A model generated the notes under the pieces. It did not search any database. It was not told where the DNA came from and worked only from the letters and a program-made list of their open reading frames with translations. A stretch of 64,000 bases of DNA, taken from the NCBI GenBank assembly GCA_020161365.1, contig JAIUNU010000002.1, forward strand, positions 434,001-498,000, read 5' to 3'. Positions 35,362 through 44,341 of the stretch are shown piece by piece. The stretch is from Pseudomonadota bacterium. Lineage in GTDB: Bacteria > Pseudomonadota > Alphaproteobacteria > Caulobacterales > Caulobacteraceae. Position numbers and translations under genes: made by a program. Numbering within the stretch: the stretch's first letter is position 1; the number at the start of each line of letters is the position of its first letter.

Positions 35362-35518
35362 GCACTCTTGCCTAAACCGACAAACAGTTTGCGTGGGGAT
35401 CTAGGGTTTCCGACGCCTTTGTCGCCCAAGCCGTGGTTCAACATCCACCTCCAGGTTAGACTGCTCAGTATCGGTGCAGGTCCGTCGTCGCGCGGTCATC
35501 TGTCGTTAGCGACCGGGG

Positions 35519-36562
35519 TCAGGGTCGGCCGCTAATCACAATATCGAGCATCTTCGCATCGGACCAGCGCGCGTCTTCCGCGATGGTGCCCCGCGCGGCG
35601 TGTAGCGCCCTGGCGAGATCCAGGCGAGCCTGTCGAACGACCACGAGACCGAGCGAGGGGATCACATACAGCCGCTGATCACCCGCCCCCGCCGCCATCA
35701 CCAGATCCTTGGGCAAGCTCGCCGACGCCGCGCCGATATCCGTCGACGCCGTGGCGGCGTCGACCGTGGTCGAAGCCTTTGGCAGCCACCAGGTCAGACC
35801 ATAGCCGGGGTTGGCCTTCGAGCCGCGGAACAGGGCGGCGAAGGCTTCTGGATCGACCCGCGCCCGACCGTCGACGACGCCGCGATGCCGAACCAGTTCG
35901 CCGAGCTTGGCCCATTCGCGCGCGGTAAGCACCGCGCCTTGCGGCATCAGCGGCTGGCCGTCCGGACCCTTTCGCCAATCGGCGACCTTCAGCCCGATGG
36001 GGTCGAGGATGCGGACTTTCAGGTACGCCAGAGGATCGCCGGGACGACCGGCCGCAACCAGCTTGCGGCGCATCAACTCGCCGAACACCTGCATGGGGGC
36101 GGGGCCGTATTGGAAACGTTCGCCAGGCGGCAGGTTGAAGGGCGCTTCGACTGCGTCGGCATAGGTTGGCGGTCGCCCGATCTGGCTTGGCGGGCCGGCG
36201 GTCATCGAGAGCAACTGGCGGATCGTCGCCTTGGATTTTAGCGGATCGGCCCGCCATTCTGGGAGCGTGTCGGCGACAAGTTCGTCGAGGGCCAGCAGGT
36301 GATCCTGCACGGCCGTCGCGGCCATCAGGCCCACGAAGCTCTTGGTCCCGGAATAGAGTTCGTAGGCGGTGTCGGCGGTTCCGCCTGTATAGGCCTCACA
36401 GACAAGATTTCCGTCTTTCAGCACCAGAACGCTCAGGCCATCATGCTGGTCGGAGTAGGCCTTGGCGGCCTGGCAGGACGCTGGTGACATGGCCGCCCAA
36501 GCTGGGCTGGTCGCGCTGAACAAGAAGATGGTCGCGAACAGGGACAGATGGACGCGAAGCAT
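35519..36562 (-). CDS. exported beta-lactamase-fold serine hydrolase (S12 family)
   Basis: 347 residues with a Sec signal (MLRVHLSLFATIFLFSATSPAWA). The class C/DD-peptidase fold has the SxxK motif as SGTK (Ser71, Lys74); the expected YxN appears as YGP (in FQYGPAPMQV), so its third catalytic partner is unusual. Such proteins are esterases, amidases or peptidases and rarely true beta-lactamases. ATG at 36562 has AAGGAGG five bases upstream, preferred over a longer start at 36586. It is divergent from the GntR gene, with a 16-bp palindrome between them. Confidence 0.82.
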   Translation of the reverse strand: MLRVHLSLFATIFLFSATSPAWAAMSPASCQAAKAYSDQHDGLSVLVLKDGNLVCEAYTGGTADTAYELYSGTKSFVGLMAATAVQDHLLALDELVADTLPEWRADPLKSKATIRQLLSMTAGPPSQIGRPPTYADAVEAPFNLPPGERFQYGPAPMQVFGELMRRKLVAAGRPGDPLAYLKVRILDPIGLKVADWRKGPDGQPLMPQGAVLTAREWAKLGELVRHRGVVDGRARVDPEAFAALFRGSKANPGYGLTWWLPKASTTVDAATASTDIGAASASLPKDLVMAAGAGDQRLYVIPSLGLVVVRQARLDLARALHAARGTIAEDARWSDAKMLDIVISGRP

Positions 36563-36584
36563 GTTGGCCTCCTTGTTTGACGCC

Positions 36585-36600
36585 ATATTATCGATAATAT
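36585..36600. promoter_or_regulatory. 16-bp palindromic operator, GntR candidate site 1
   Basis: ATATTATCGATAATAT is a perfect palindrome between the divergent hydrolase and GntR genes. The core ATTATCGATAAT recurs upstream of the TonB receptor gene at 38812-38827. Confidence 0.7.
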
Positions 36601-36663
36601 CCCCAAAGGGAAGCGGGCCGCCAGGTGGCGATCCGCGCATAGCCGCCGGAGCACCGTAGCCAG

Positions 36664-37416
36664 ATGCCGCCCAGCGCACCCAGGACCAGACCGAACGTCG
36701 TCGAACCGCCGACCCAGGATCGATTGATCGCCGATGCTCTGATCGCCGACATTGTAGAGTGGCGTATCGCGCCGGGCGCTTGGCTTCGCGAGCGAGAGGT
36801 CGCTCAGCGGTTTGGCGTCTCGCACGCCCCGGTTCGCGAGGCGTTCCGCCATGTCGCTCGGGTGGGGTTCATTCAAATCGTGCCTTGGCGCGGCGCCCAC
36901 GTCATCGATCTCGACGCGCACGCGGCCATCGAGGTGTTCGAGCTTTGGAAGGCGTTGTTCGGCGTGATCTGCCGCATGGCCGCCCAGGCGTTCAATCCGG
37001 CCGATGGACAGGAATTGCTCAAGCGCATCGAGGCCTTCAAGACCATTGTCCGCGAAACGCCCGATACCCTCGCGCACTTGGCGGTCTCGAACAGCATCGG
37101 CTCCTTCATCGCCCATCGCAGCGGCGCGCCCATGGCCAGCGAGCTTCTCGACCGCGTGGCGCTGTTCGCGCGCTGGCAGCATCATGTGCTGCGCGTCGAC
37201 TATCTCGAGAGCATCAAGCCCAGGCCTGGCATCCGGTCGGCCGAACTCTACGAGGCCGTGTGCCATCACATCGTGCGTGGCGAGGCCGACGCCGCCGATA
37301 GGGCTGCGCGCGAACTGCTGGCCTTCCTTCAGAAGCATTTCGAACCGGCGCTCGACCAGTTCCTGGCCGAACGCAAGGCCGAGCCGGCAAAGCGCCGCCG
37401 CCCGCCGCGCGCCTGA
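36664..37416 (+). CDS. GntR-family regulator with FCD domain
   Basis: 250 residues. Winged helix at about 18-85 (ALIADIVEWRIAPGAWLREREVAQRFGVS ... PVREAFRHVARVGFI) and an FCD all-helical ligand domain (about 92-225), then a Lys/Arg-rich tail. FCD GntR proteins respond to small organic acids or related metabolites. Two copies of one palindrome, at its own promoter and before the TonB receptor, suggest it controls the flanking cluster of hydrolase, M28-like protein and receptor. Confidence 0.87.
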   Translation: MPPSAPRTRPNVVEPPTQDRLIADALIADIVEWRIAPGAWLREREVAQRFGVSHAPVREAFRHVARVGFIQIVPWRGAHVIDLDAHAAIEVFELWKALFGVICRMAAQAFNPADGQELLKRIEAFKTIVRETPDTLAHLAVSNSIGSFIAHRSGAPMASELLDRVALFARWQHHVLRVDYLESIKPRPGIRSAELYEAVCHHIVRGEADAADRAARELLAFLQKHFEPALDQFLAERKAEPAKRRRPPRA

Positions 37417-37454
37417 CCGCTTGGCGAGCCTCCAGGTAAGGATCCTTGATCACC

Positions 37455-38762
37455 ATGCTCCCGACACGCCGTACGATGGTCGCCGCCTCCCTTGCTTCCC
37501 CGCTCGCCGTCGCCGCTCCCGCCGCGACCGTGGCCGCGATCGGGGGCGCGGATGAACTGAAGGCGGCCGAACGGGCTCTGGCGTTCTATGTTGACCAGGG
37601 CGTCAAGGCTTCGGGCGGCCCCGGCGATCTGGCGGTGGGCGCGTGGATGGAGGAAGCGCTGAGGGCCAACGGCTTCAAGACCGAGCGCCAGAGCTTCGTC
37701 GCTCCTTTTTTCGACGTCAGCGAGGCGAGTCTGACCGTGGGACCCGCGACGGCGACGGTCATTCCCCAAGCGATCGTCGTACCAACGCCGCTCGACGGCG
37801 TCGAAGGTCGACTGGTGAACCGCTCGCCCTGGAACGCCGGTCAGCCGGCGGCCGGCGCGATCGTCCTGCTGCAATTGCCGCACGCGCGTTGGTCGAGCGC
37901 CGCCGTGGACGCCGTGCGTAAACCGGTCACGGCGGCGATCGCCGCAGGCGCGGCGGCGGTTGTGCTCGTCACGACGGGACCCTCGGGCGAAGCGCTGGCG
38001 CTCAACGCCGATGGCGGAAAGCCCATGTTCGAGCGTCCGGTCGCCACGCTGGCGCCCCGGGATGCGGCGCCGTTCTTCAAGGCCGCCGCCGCCGAAACGA
38101 GCGCTCGACTGAAAATAACTGGCGCGGGCGGACGGCGGGACACCTTCAACCTGATTGGCCGCCTGGACCGCGGCCACGCCCGCTGGCTGGCGGTCTCGAC
38201 GCCTCGGTCGGGCTGGTTTACCTGCGCCGGAGAACGCGGCCCGGGCGTGGCGGTCTGGGCGTTGCTCGCCGACTGGGCGGCCAAGGCGAATCTGCCGGTG
38301 AACCTCGCCTTCGTGTGCAACAGCGGCCACGAGTACGAGAACCTCGGCGCGACCCATCTCCTGGACGCGGCCGCGCCGCCGCCATCGGCCACGGCCTTCT
38401 GGCTGCATCTCGGGGCCAATGTCGCGGCGCGGGATTGGCACGAAGCGGGGCAGCGGATGGAGCCGTTGCCCAGTCCCGATCCGCAGCGATTTCTGCTGGC
38501 CACCCCCGAGCTGCTGCCGACCTGCCGCCGCGCCTTCGCGGGTCAGGCCGGGCTGGAAGCGCCCTATCCGCTCAGCAGCGGCGCCGCCGGCGAACTGGCC
38601 CATATCGTAGCCGCCGGCTATCCTAAGATCGCGGGCGTCTTTGGCGCGCACCGCTTCCATCATGCCAGAGCCGACGACGCACGATGCGTGGCCGCCGCCC
38701 CTGTCGCCGCCGCGGCGAGCGCCTGCCGGGACCTGATCCAAGCCGCGATTTCCCTGGGTTGA
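37455..38762 (+). CDS. exported M28-like protein with degenerate metal site
   Basis: 435 residues. Tat-like signal (TRRTMVAASLASPLAVAAPAA). Shape is that of an M28 aminopeptidase with a PA-type insert: N-terminal cap (about 40-90), PA-like segment (about 100-190) and catalytic-fold half from about 230. But the expected HxD is replaced (STPRSGWF), the DnasG loop reads CAGERGPG, and the later Asp ligand is missing (HLGANVA); only HEYENLGA and a late HRFHH remain. It may be a binding protein or use another chemistry. A TTG at 37446 is an alternative start. Between the GntR gene and the TonB receptor. Confidence 0.65.
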   Translation: MLPTRRTMVAASLASPLAVAAPAATVAAIGGADELKAAERALAFYVDQGVKASGGPGDLAVGAWMEEALRANGFKTERQSFVAPFFDVSEASLTVGPATATVIPQAIVVPTPLDGVEGRLVNRSPWNAGQPAAGAIVLLQLPHARWSSAAVDAVRKPVTAAIAAGAAAVVLVTTGPSGEALALNADGGKPMFERPVATLAPRDAAPFFKAAAAETSARLKITGAGGRRDTFNLIGRLDRGHARWLAVSTPRSGWFTCAGERGPGVAVWALLADWAAKANLPVNLAFVCNSGHEYENLGATHLLDAAAPPPSATAFWLHLGANVAARDWHEAGQRMEPLPSPDPQRFLLATPELLPTCRRAFAGQAGLEAPYPLSSGAAGELAHIVAAGYPKIAGVFGAHRFHHARADDARCVAAAPVAAAASACRDLIQAAISLG

Positions 38763-38811
38763 CCCCTGCCCTAAAGGCGCTGTTGACAATGTCGGCGTCT
38801 CTACACATGCT

Positions 38812-38827
38812 AAATTATCGATAATTT
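38812..38827. promoter_or_regulatory. 16-bp palindromic operator, GntR candidate site 2
   Basis: AAATTATCGATAATTT is a perfect palindrome 39 bases before the TonB receptor ATG. It shares the 12-bp core ATTATCGATAAT with the site at 36585. Confidence 0.7.
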
Positions 38828-38866
38828 GACCACGTTCCAATGTGGCGAGTCCTAAGGGGGAGTGAG

Positions 38867-41095
38867 ATGTCCGCACGTCGTCGGCTGCTATTTTCCGCGA
38901 GCCTGATCGCCTTGGTGACGCCCGGTCTGGCGGGCGCCCGGCAGGTGGCGCCTGTTTCCGAGGTCTCGGCGGTCGGCGAGGTGGTCGTGACGGCGCGGCG
39001 TCGGGAAGAACGTCTGGCCGACGTCCCCGCCGCCGCCTCCGTTCTCGACGCCAATGTCCTCGGCGACCGCGGGAGGCCGGCCGGGACGGGCGATCTGCTC
39101 GCGGGCCAGCCCAGCGTTCGCTTCAACAATTTGACCTCGGCCGTGACGTCCGAGATTTCGATGCGCGCGTCCTCGACGGCGCGCGCCACCAACGGCGATC
39201 CCAGCGTGGGCCTGTACCGCAACGGCGCCTATGTCGGCGGCGGCGGCATCGGCGGACGCAATTTCTCACGCCTGGACCTGTTCGACATCGAGCGGGTGGA
39301 GGTGTTGCGCGGCACCCAAGGCGCGCTTTACGGGCGAAACGCGGTCGGCGGCGCCATCAATATCGTCTCGGCCAAGCCCAGCTTCACCGACGGGGGCTGG
39401 GCCAGCGCCCGGTACGGCGTCAACAACCAGAGCCTTCAGCTCCAGGGCGCGGTGAACTATGCGGCCACGGACGAGGTCGCCTTCCGGATCGGCGCGGACT
39501 ACGTCCATCAGGACAAGGGGTTCTTCTACAACCCCAACAACAATGTCTATTTCGACCAGCAGAAGGGTCTTGGGCTACGCGCTCAGGCGCGGTTCGCCAG
39601 GGGACCCGCCGACGTCAATCTGACGGTCGAGACTCAGCAGCTGACCACGCCCGCCATTACCTTCCAGGTCTATATCCCGGCCGGCACGCCCGGTTTTCCC
39701 GGCGGCTATATCCAGGACAATCGTCGCTATCCCTGGAACCAGGCGCCCAGCGCCAAGCAGAACGTCAACGCCGCCACCCTGAACTCGGACTGGGACCTGG
39801 GCTGGGGCAAGCTCAGCGCGAGCTCGATGATCCGCACGCGGGAGTCGTCCTACAGCCTCGACGCGGACGGTTTGGACGCGCCGTCCCTGGCCGCGGCCAA
39901 GGCGGCGGGACAGGTCGGGGCCGCTACGCCGGTGGACGTCAACTCGGCCGCCTACGTTTCCGACCGGACCACGACCGCCAGCCAGGACTTCCATCTCAGC
40001 GGCGCCGCCGCGGAAGAGCGCCTGAACTGGCTGCTCGGCGTCGAGGCCATGACATTGAAAAGCCGCTACGCGGTGACGATGGGCCGCACGCCGACGCTGA
40101 CCAATCCTTCGACCGGCAGCTATGCGCCCTCGACGATCAAGTACAACTCGGTCGCCGCCTATGGTTCGCTGGGCTACGACCTGTCCGCGAGGCTTAATCT
40201 GGCGGGCGAGCTCCGCTACACCAAGGACGACAAGAGCATTCAAGCGCGGCTCTACGATCGGGCCACGGGCGCGGCCTTGGGCGGCGCGGCGCGCGTCATC
40301 GACGCCACGAGCCAGCCGGACAACGCCTCCTACAACCTGACCCTCTCCTACAAGATCGCGGCGGGCGTGCTGGCCTATGGCAAGGTCGGCACAAGCTATC
40401 GCGCGGGCGGGTTCAACACCAACCTGGGAGACCCGCGCCAGCCCACGCCGATCCAAGCCTCCTATGACGACGAGACCTCGACCTCCTACGAAGTCGGCCT
40501 AAAGGGGTCTCCGAGCCGCGCGGTCTATTTCGCGCTGGCTGGCTACCGCACGAATCTCGACGGCCTGATCGCCCAGATCGACAATGGTTGCGCGATCGGA
40601 AACCCGGCCTGCCCGGTCGCCGCCACGACCTTCCTGACCAATGCCGGCAAGGCGACATCCTGGGGCGTCGAAGGCGAGGTCACCGGACGCCTGAGGGTAG
40701 CGGGTGGGGACGCCCGCGTCGGTTTGACGGCGTCGCGCCAGGGAGGCGAGGTCAAGTCCGGCCGTTATATCGGCGTCAGCCTGCCCCAGGTGCCTGACTG
40801 GCTGGCCTCGGTCGACCTGACCTATCGACATCCTTTAGTCGGCGACAGCACCGCCTTCGCCAACCTGTTCTACAACGCCCAGTGGGGCGGCAGTCAGGAA
40901 TTGACCAAGACGAGCGTTCCGCTTGAGGACTTCCAGACGATCAACGCGCGCCTCGGCGTGGAGGTCAAAAGCGTCCAGTTGACGGCCTTCGCTACAAATC
41001 TGACCAATCGGGTGTTCATCGTTCAGCGGGACGCCTCGATCCGTCGCTATAGTCAACCGCGCGTCTATGGGGTGGAGCTGCGATATCGTTGGTGA
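38867..41095 (+). CDS. TonB-dependent receptor
   Basis: 742 residues. Signal peptide 1-24, then a TonB-box-like EVVVTARRREERLADVP. The plug domain (about 45-170) carries LFDIERVEVLRGTQGALYGRNAVGGAINIVS, the classic receptor motif, and the barrel ends in aromatic-rich RVYGVELRYRW. It imports an unknown ligand across the outer membrane. ATG at 38867 has GGGGGAG upstream. Last gene of the GntR cluster; the palindromic site before it suggests ligand-responsive repression, with the hydrolase and M28-like protein acting on the same compound (inference). Confidence 0.9.
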   Translation: MSARRRLLFSASLIALVTPGLAGARQVAPVSEVSAVGEVVVTARRREERLADVPAAASVLDANVLGDRGRPAGTGDLLAGQPSVRFNNLTSAVTSEISMRASSTARATNGDPSVGLYRNGAYVGGGGIGGRNFSRLDLFDIERVEVLRGTQGALYGRNAVGGAINIVSAKPSFTDGGWASARYGVNNQSLQLQGAVNYAATDEVAFRIGADYVHQDKGFFYNPNNNVYFDQQKGLGLRAQARFARGPADVNLTVETQQLTTPAITFQVYIPAGTPGFPGGYIQDNRRYPWNQAPSAKQNVNAATLNSDWDLGWGKLSASSMIRTRESSYSLDADGLDAPSLAAAKAAGQVGAATPVDVNSAAYVSDRTTTASQDFHLSGAAAEERLNWLLGVEAMTLKSRYAVTMGRTPTLTNPSTGSYAPSTIKYNSVAAYGSLGYDLSARLNLAGELRYTKDDKSIQARLYDRATGAALGGAARVIDATSQPDNASYNLTLSYKIAAGVLAYGKVGTSYRAGGFNTNLGDPRQPTPIQASYDDETSTSYEVGLKGSPSRAVYFALAGYRTNLDGLIAQIDNGCAIGNPACPVAATTFLTNAGKATSWGVEGEVTGRLRVAGGDARVGLTASRQGGEVKSGRYIGVSLPQVPDWLASVDLTYRHPLVGDSTAFANLFYNAQWGGSQELTKTSVPLEDFQTINARLGVEVKSVQLTAFATNLTNRVFIVQRDASIRRYSQPRVYGVELRYRW

Positions 41096-41190
41096 CGACC
41101 CTGTCGTTCGGAGCCCCCCGCTCGACGGCGCAAGGCCGACGGGCAGGGGACTTGCGCCGGACGCGCGGCCATACCCTTGACGGTTTCGGC

Positions 41191-42561
41191 CTACGCGGCC
41201 CTGGGGGCGTCCGCCTCGGTCGACGGCAACCAGACGGTCGCGACGAACCCTCCTTCCACGCGGTTGCCGAAAGCGATCTCACCGCCCTCGGCGGCGACCA
41301 GCCCGCGGACAATGGCGAGGCCCAGGCCCGCGCCGCCCGTCGCGCGATCGCGCGACGGGTCAACGCGGCCGAACGGTCGACCCAGCTGCGGGAGTTGCTC
41401 CGCCGATACGCCGGGGCCATCGTCCGTGACATCGATCCGCCAGCGCGCGCCTTCGCCGCCAAGCGTCAGGTGGACAGCGCCGGCGTGACGCAGTCCGTTA
41501 TCGACCAGGTTGCCAAGGATGCGCCGGATCGCGACCGGCGCGACCCGCACCCGCGCCGCGGTCGCAGCGCAGGACACTGACACCGGATCACCCAACTCCT
41601 TGTGGATTTCCGCCAGACGGCGCAGTTCCTCGGCGAGATCGAGCGTGCGCCGCTCGCCTTGCGCGCGGGCCTCCGTCCGCGCGAATAACAGGGTGTCGTC
41701 GAGCAGCGCCGCCATCTCTTCCAGGTCGCTCGCGGCGCGCTCGCGCTGGTCCGGATCGTCGATGAACTCGGCCCGCAGGCGAAAGCGCGTGATGTAGGTA
41801 CGCATGTCGTGCGCCACCGCGGCGAGGATGCGGGTGCGTTCACCAATCAGTTCGGCGATCCGCTCCTTCATCTCGTTATAGGCTTCGGCCAACTCGCGCA
41901 GTTCGCGCGAACCGGCGACGGCCAAGTCAGGGGAATCCGGCTCGCCCCGGAAGGTGCGGATGTCGCGCGAAAGCCGCACCAGGGGCTGCGTCGTCGCGCG
42001 GACCGCCAGCGACAGCGCGATGAGCGCGACGAAACCGCCCAGCCCCAACAGCGCCGCGCGTTGACGCAGCAGCCGACGCACCGGCTCGGAGGGTTGGCTT
42101 TCGATCGTCAGTGTCGTGGGACGCTCGCCCGCCAGCGCGATGTGCAGCGCCAGCGGATCGTTGCGCCACCAGCCGGGCCAAGGATTGAGCCGCGTGATGG
42201 TCGGGAACCGAGCCACACGGCCCGTCACCGACAGTCGGCGGTCTGGAAGGGCAAGACTGTACGCGCGGCCAATGTCCATGCCCTGCAAGCTTTCCACCGA
42301 AGGCGGCGGGGGGGCGTTCTCCACCGTGGCGTGGTAGAAGGCGCCGTCGAACGCCTCGACCGCCGCGGCGCGCCGCGCCGGCGGCAGCGCCTCAACCAGT
42401 TCGATCATGGCGCGCATCTGCGCCGCGTCAGGCAGGCCGAGACTTCCGCTCTCGCGCGATCGTCCAGACAAGCCGGTGACCGCGAGCACGGCCAGTTGCA
42501 ACAGAACGAAACTCGCCACCAGGACCAGGGTGATGCGGAACGCCAGCGTGCCGGGCTGCAT
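41191..42561 (-). CDS. membrane sensor histidine kinase (OmpR-system type)
   Basis: 456 residues. TM1 about 8-30, periplasmic sensor to about 155, TM2 about 160-182, HAMP to about 235, DHp with His251 in VAHDMRTYITR, and an ATPase domain with NLVDNGLRHA (N box), DDGPGV (G1) and GGAGLGLAIV (G2). Odd: the conserved proline after the phospho-His (usually HDLRTPLTR) is tyrosine here, which could shift the kinase/phosphatase balance. Two bases after the regulator gene stop, so co-transcribed and co-translated with it. The stimulus is unknown. Confidence 0.9.
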   Translation of the reverse strand: MQPGTLAFRITLVLVASFVLLQLAVLAVTGLSGRSRESGSLGLPDAAQMRAMIELVEALPPARRAAAVEAFDGAFYHATVENAPPPPSVESLQGMDIGRAYSLALPDRRLSVTGRVARFPTITRLNPWPGWWRNDPLALHIALAGERPTTLTIESQPSEPVRRLLRQRAALLGLGGFVALIALSLAVRATTQPLVRLSRDIRTFRGEPDSPDLAVAGSRELRELAEAYNEMKERIAELIGERTRILAAVAHDMRTYITRFRLRAEFIDDPDQRERAASDLEEMAALLDDTLLFARTEARAQGERRTLDLAEELRRLAEIHKELGDPVSVSCAATAARVRVAPVAIRRILGNLVDNGLRHAGAVHLTLGGEGARWRIDVTDDGPGVSAEQLPQLGRPFGRVDPSRDRATGGAGLGLAIVRGLVAAEGGEIAFGNRVEGGFVATVWLPSTEADAPRAA

Positions 42562-42563
42562 GA

Positions 42564-43283
42564 TCAGCCCCGCTCGACGGTCGCGGCCAGACAGTAGCCG
42601 CCGCCACGCACCGTCTTGACCAAGGCTCCGCCGGCCGGATGCGCCGCCAGCTTGCGCCGGAGCTTGGCGACCTGCACGTCGATCGCCCGGTCGAACGGCT
42701 GGGCGTCGCGACCGCGCGTCCAGTCCAGCAACTGGTCCCGCGACAGCACCCGGCGCGGATGACGCGCGAACGCGACCAAAAGGTCAAACTCGCCCCCCGT
42801 CAGATCTACCTCCGCGCCGTCGGGATCGGTCAAGGTGCGGGTCGCCAGGTCCAGGGCGAAGCCGGCGAAGCGCCAGCGCTCCTCAGCCGGTACAAGCGCG
42901 ACACGGTGGCGATCGCGCGTGCGACGCAGAATGGCGCGGACGCGGGCGACCAGTTCGCGCGGGTTGAATGGCTTGGCCAGGTAGTCATCCGCGCCGATTT
43001 CCAGTCCCACGATACGGTCCACGTCGTCGCCGCGCGCCGTCACCATCAGCACGGGCACTTCGCCCTCCGCTTGCAATCGCCTGCAGATCGACAGGCCATC
43101 CTCGCCCGGAAGCATGACATCGAGCACGGCGAGATCGATCCGTCGGCGCGCGCGCAACCGGTCGAACGCTTCGCCCGTGAGGCAGAGTTCGGCTTCAAAG
43201 CCTTCGCGCCGCAGCAGTCCGGCGACCAGAGGGCCGATCTGGGGATCGTCCTCCACCACGGCGATGACGGTTTGGCTCTCCAT
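42564..43283 (-). CDS. OmpR-family response regulator
   Basis: 239 residues. Receiver domain (1-120) with acidic pocket EDD near 11-13, phospho-acceptor Asp in AVLDVMLPGEDG (about 54), and Lys in LAKPFNPRE; a winged-helix output domain (about 140-235) with VDLTGGEFDLLVAFARHP and VKTVRGGGYCL. ATG at 43283 gives the family start; an upstream in-frame ATG at 43325 would add a tail. First gene of the pair. The divergent small secreted protein gene at 43441 may be one of its targets (inference). Confidence 0.9.
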   Translation of the reverse strand: MESQTVIAVVEDDPQIGPLVAGLLRREGFEAELCLTGEAFDRLRARRRIDLAVLDVMLPGEDGLSICRRLQAEGEVPVLMVTARGDDVDRIVGLEIGADDYLAKPFNPRELVARVRAILRRTRDRHRVALVPAEERWRFAGFALDLATRTLTDPDGAEVDLTGGEFDLLVAFARHPRRVLSRDQLLDWTRGRDAQPFDRAIDVQVAKLRRKLAAHPAGGALVKTVRGGGYCLAATVERG

Positions 43284-43440
43284 GGCCGCACCATGCTCGG
43301 AGACGCGCGCCGGCGGAAGGCGCATCGCCAACGGCTTACATTTCTTCACACGCGCTCACGCGCCGCTCGCACGCCGCTTACGTCCCGGCTCCAGATTGCA
43401 CGACGTCGGACAGCCTTCCGACGCAGATATGGAGTGAACC

Positions 43441-43851
43441 ATGAACAAGCTCGTCACCACCCTCGTCGCCGGCGTCACGCTGGCCGCGAGCGTCGCCGCG
43501 CTTCCCGCGGCCGCCCAGACCCACAGCGGTTCGGTCACGGCTCAAGGAGCGTATCGCGGCGGGACGGCCGCGCGCAGCGTCAGCCGCCAGCCGGGCAGCA
43601 CCGCCGTGACACGCGGCGTCCAAACCAACGCCGGTTACGGAGCGACCACCACGCGCGGCGGCAGTTGGGCCAATGGCGCCTATACGGGCGGCGCGACCCA
43701 CACCACCAACAGCGGCAAGAGCTTCGGCCGTTCGACCACCGCCACCGCCAATGGCGACGGAACCGGCAGCTATTCGTCCACCGTCACGGGTCCCAACGGC
43801 CAAGCCGCGACGGTTTCGGGCTCCGTGAGCCGGACGCCCCCTCAGAAATAA
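43441..43851 (+). CDS. small exported Gly/Ser/Thr-rich protein
   Basis: 136 residues, Sec signal 1-25 (AALPAAAQ). The mature part is low in charge and rich in Gly, Ser, Thr and Asn with repeating short patterns (GGSWANGAYTGGATHTTNSG, SYSSTVTGPNGQAATVSGSVS), as in secreted beta-rich or adhesin-like small proteins. No known motif. It begins 157 bases from the divergent response-regulator gene and is followed 78 bases later by an EF-hand protein, so they could be co-regulated. Confidence 0.7.
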   Translation: MNKLVTTLVAGVTLAASVAALPAAAQTHSGSVTAQGAYRGGTAARSVSRQPGSTAVTRGVQTNAGYGATTTRGGSWANGAYTGGATHTTNSGKSFGRSTTATANGDGTGSYSSTVTGPNGQAATVSGSVSRTPPQK

Positions 43852-43929
43852 CGCTGACGCACTGCGGTCCCGGCCGGCTAGCCCCTTCCCCGGCCTGGGC
43901 CGCCCATTCCTTGTTTCAGGAGTTCCGAC

Positions 43930-44340
43930 ATGAAGACCCTGTCGTCCTTAGCGCTGCTGGCGGCGGCCATTGTCGTGGTCACGCCCGCGGCGGCGCAAGA
44001 CGTGATGGCCGCCGACCTTAATCACGACGGCAAGATCACCCGCGCCGAATTCACCGCCTCGCGCCTGGCCAACTTCGCCCGCTTCGACCGCAACGCCGAC
44101 GGCGTGGTCAGCCAGGCCGATCTTGGGCGCATCGCGCGCTTTCGTCCTCAGGCCGGAGCGACGCTGCAACAGTTCATCGCCGCCGCCGACATCGATCACG
44201 ATGGCCAGGTAACGCGGGACGAGCTCGCCAGGGCGCCGACGCCGGTGTTTGATCGCGCCGACGCCAATCGTGACGGCGTGGTCGATGGCGCTGAAACGGC
44301 CGTGCTGCGCGCTAACTTCGCGCAAATGCGGGGGCGCTGA
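43930..44340 (+). CDS. exported EF-hand calcium-binding protein
   Basis: 136 residues with a Sec signal (1-22, ends AAAQ). Four EF-hand-type loops with canonical acid spacing: DLNHDGKITRAEF, DRNADGVVSQADL, DIDHDGQVTRDEL and DANRDGVVDGAET. It should bind Ca2+ in the periplasm, as a calcium buffer or sensor. GGAG sits before the ATG at 43930. Two bases before the sterol-desaturase-like gene, so an operon is likely. Confidence 0.87.
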   Translation: MKTLSSLALLAAAIVVVTPAAAQDVMAADLNHDGKITRAEFTASRLANFARFDRNADGVVSQADLGRIARFRPQAGATLQQFIAAADIDHDGQVTRDELARAPTPVFDRADANRDGVVDGAETAVLRANFAQMRGR

Positions 44341-44341
44341 G

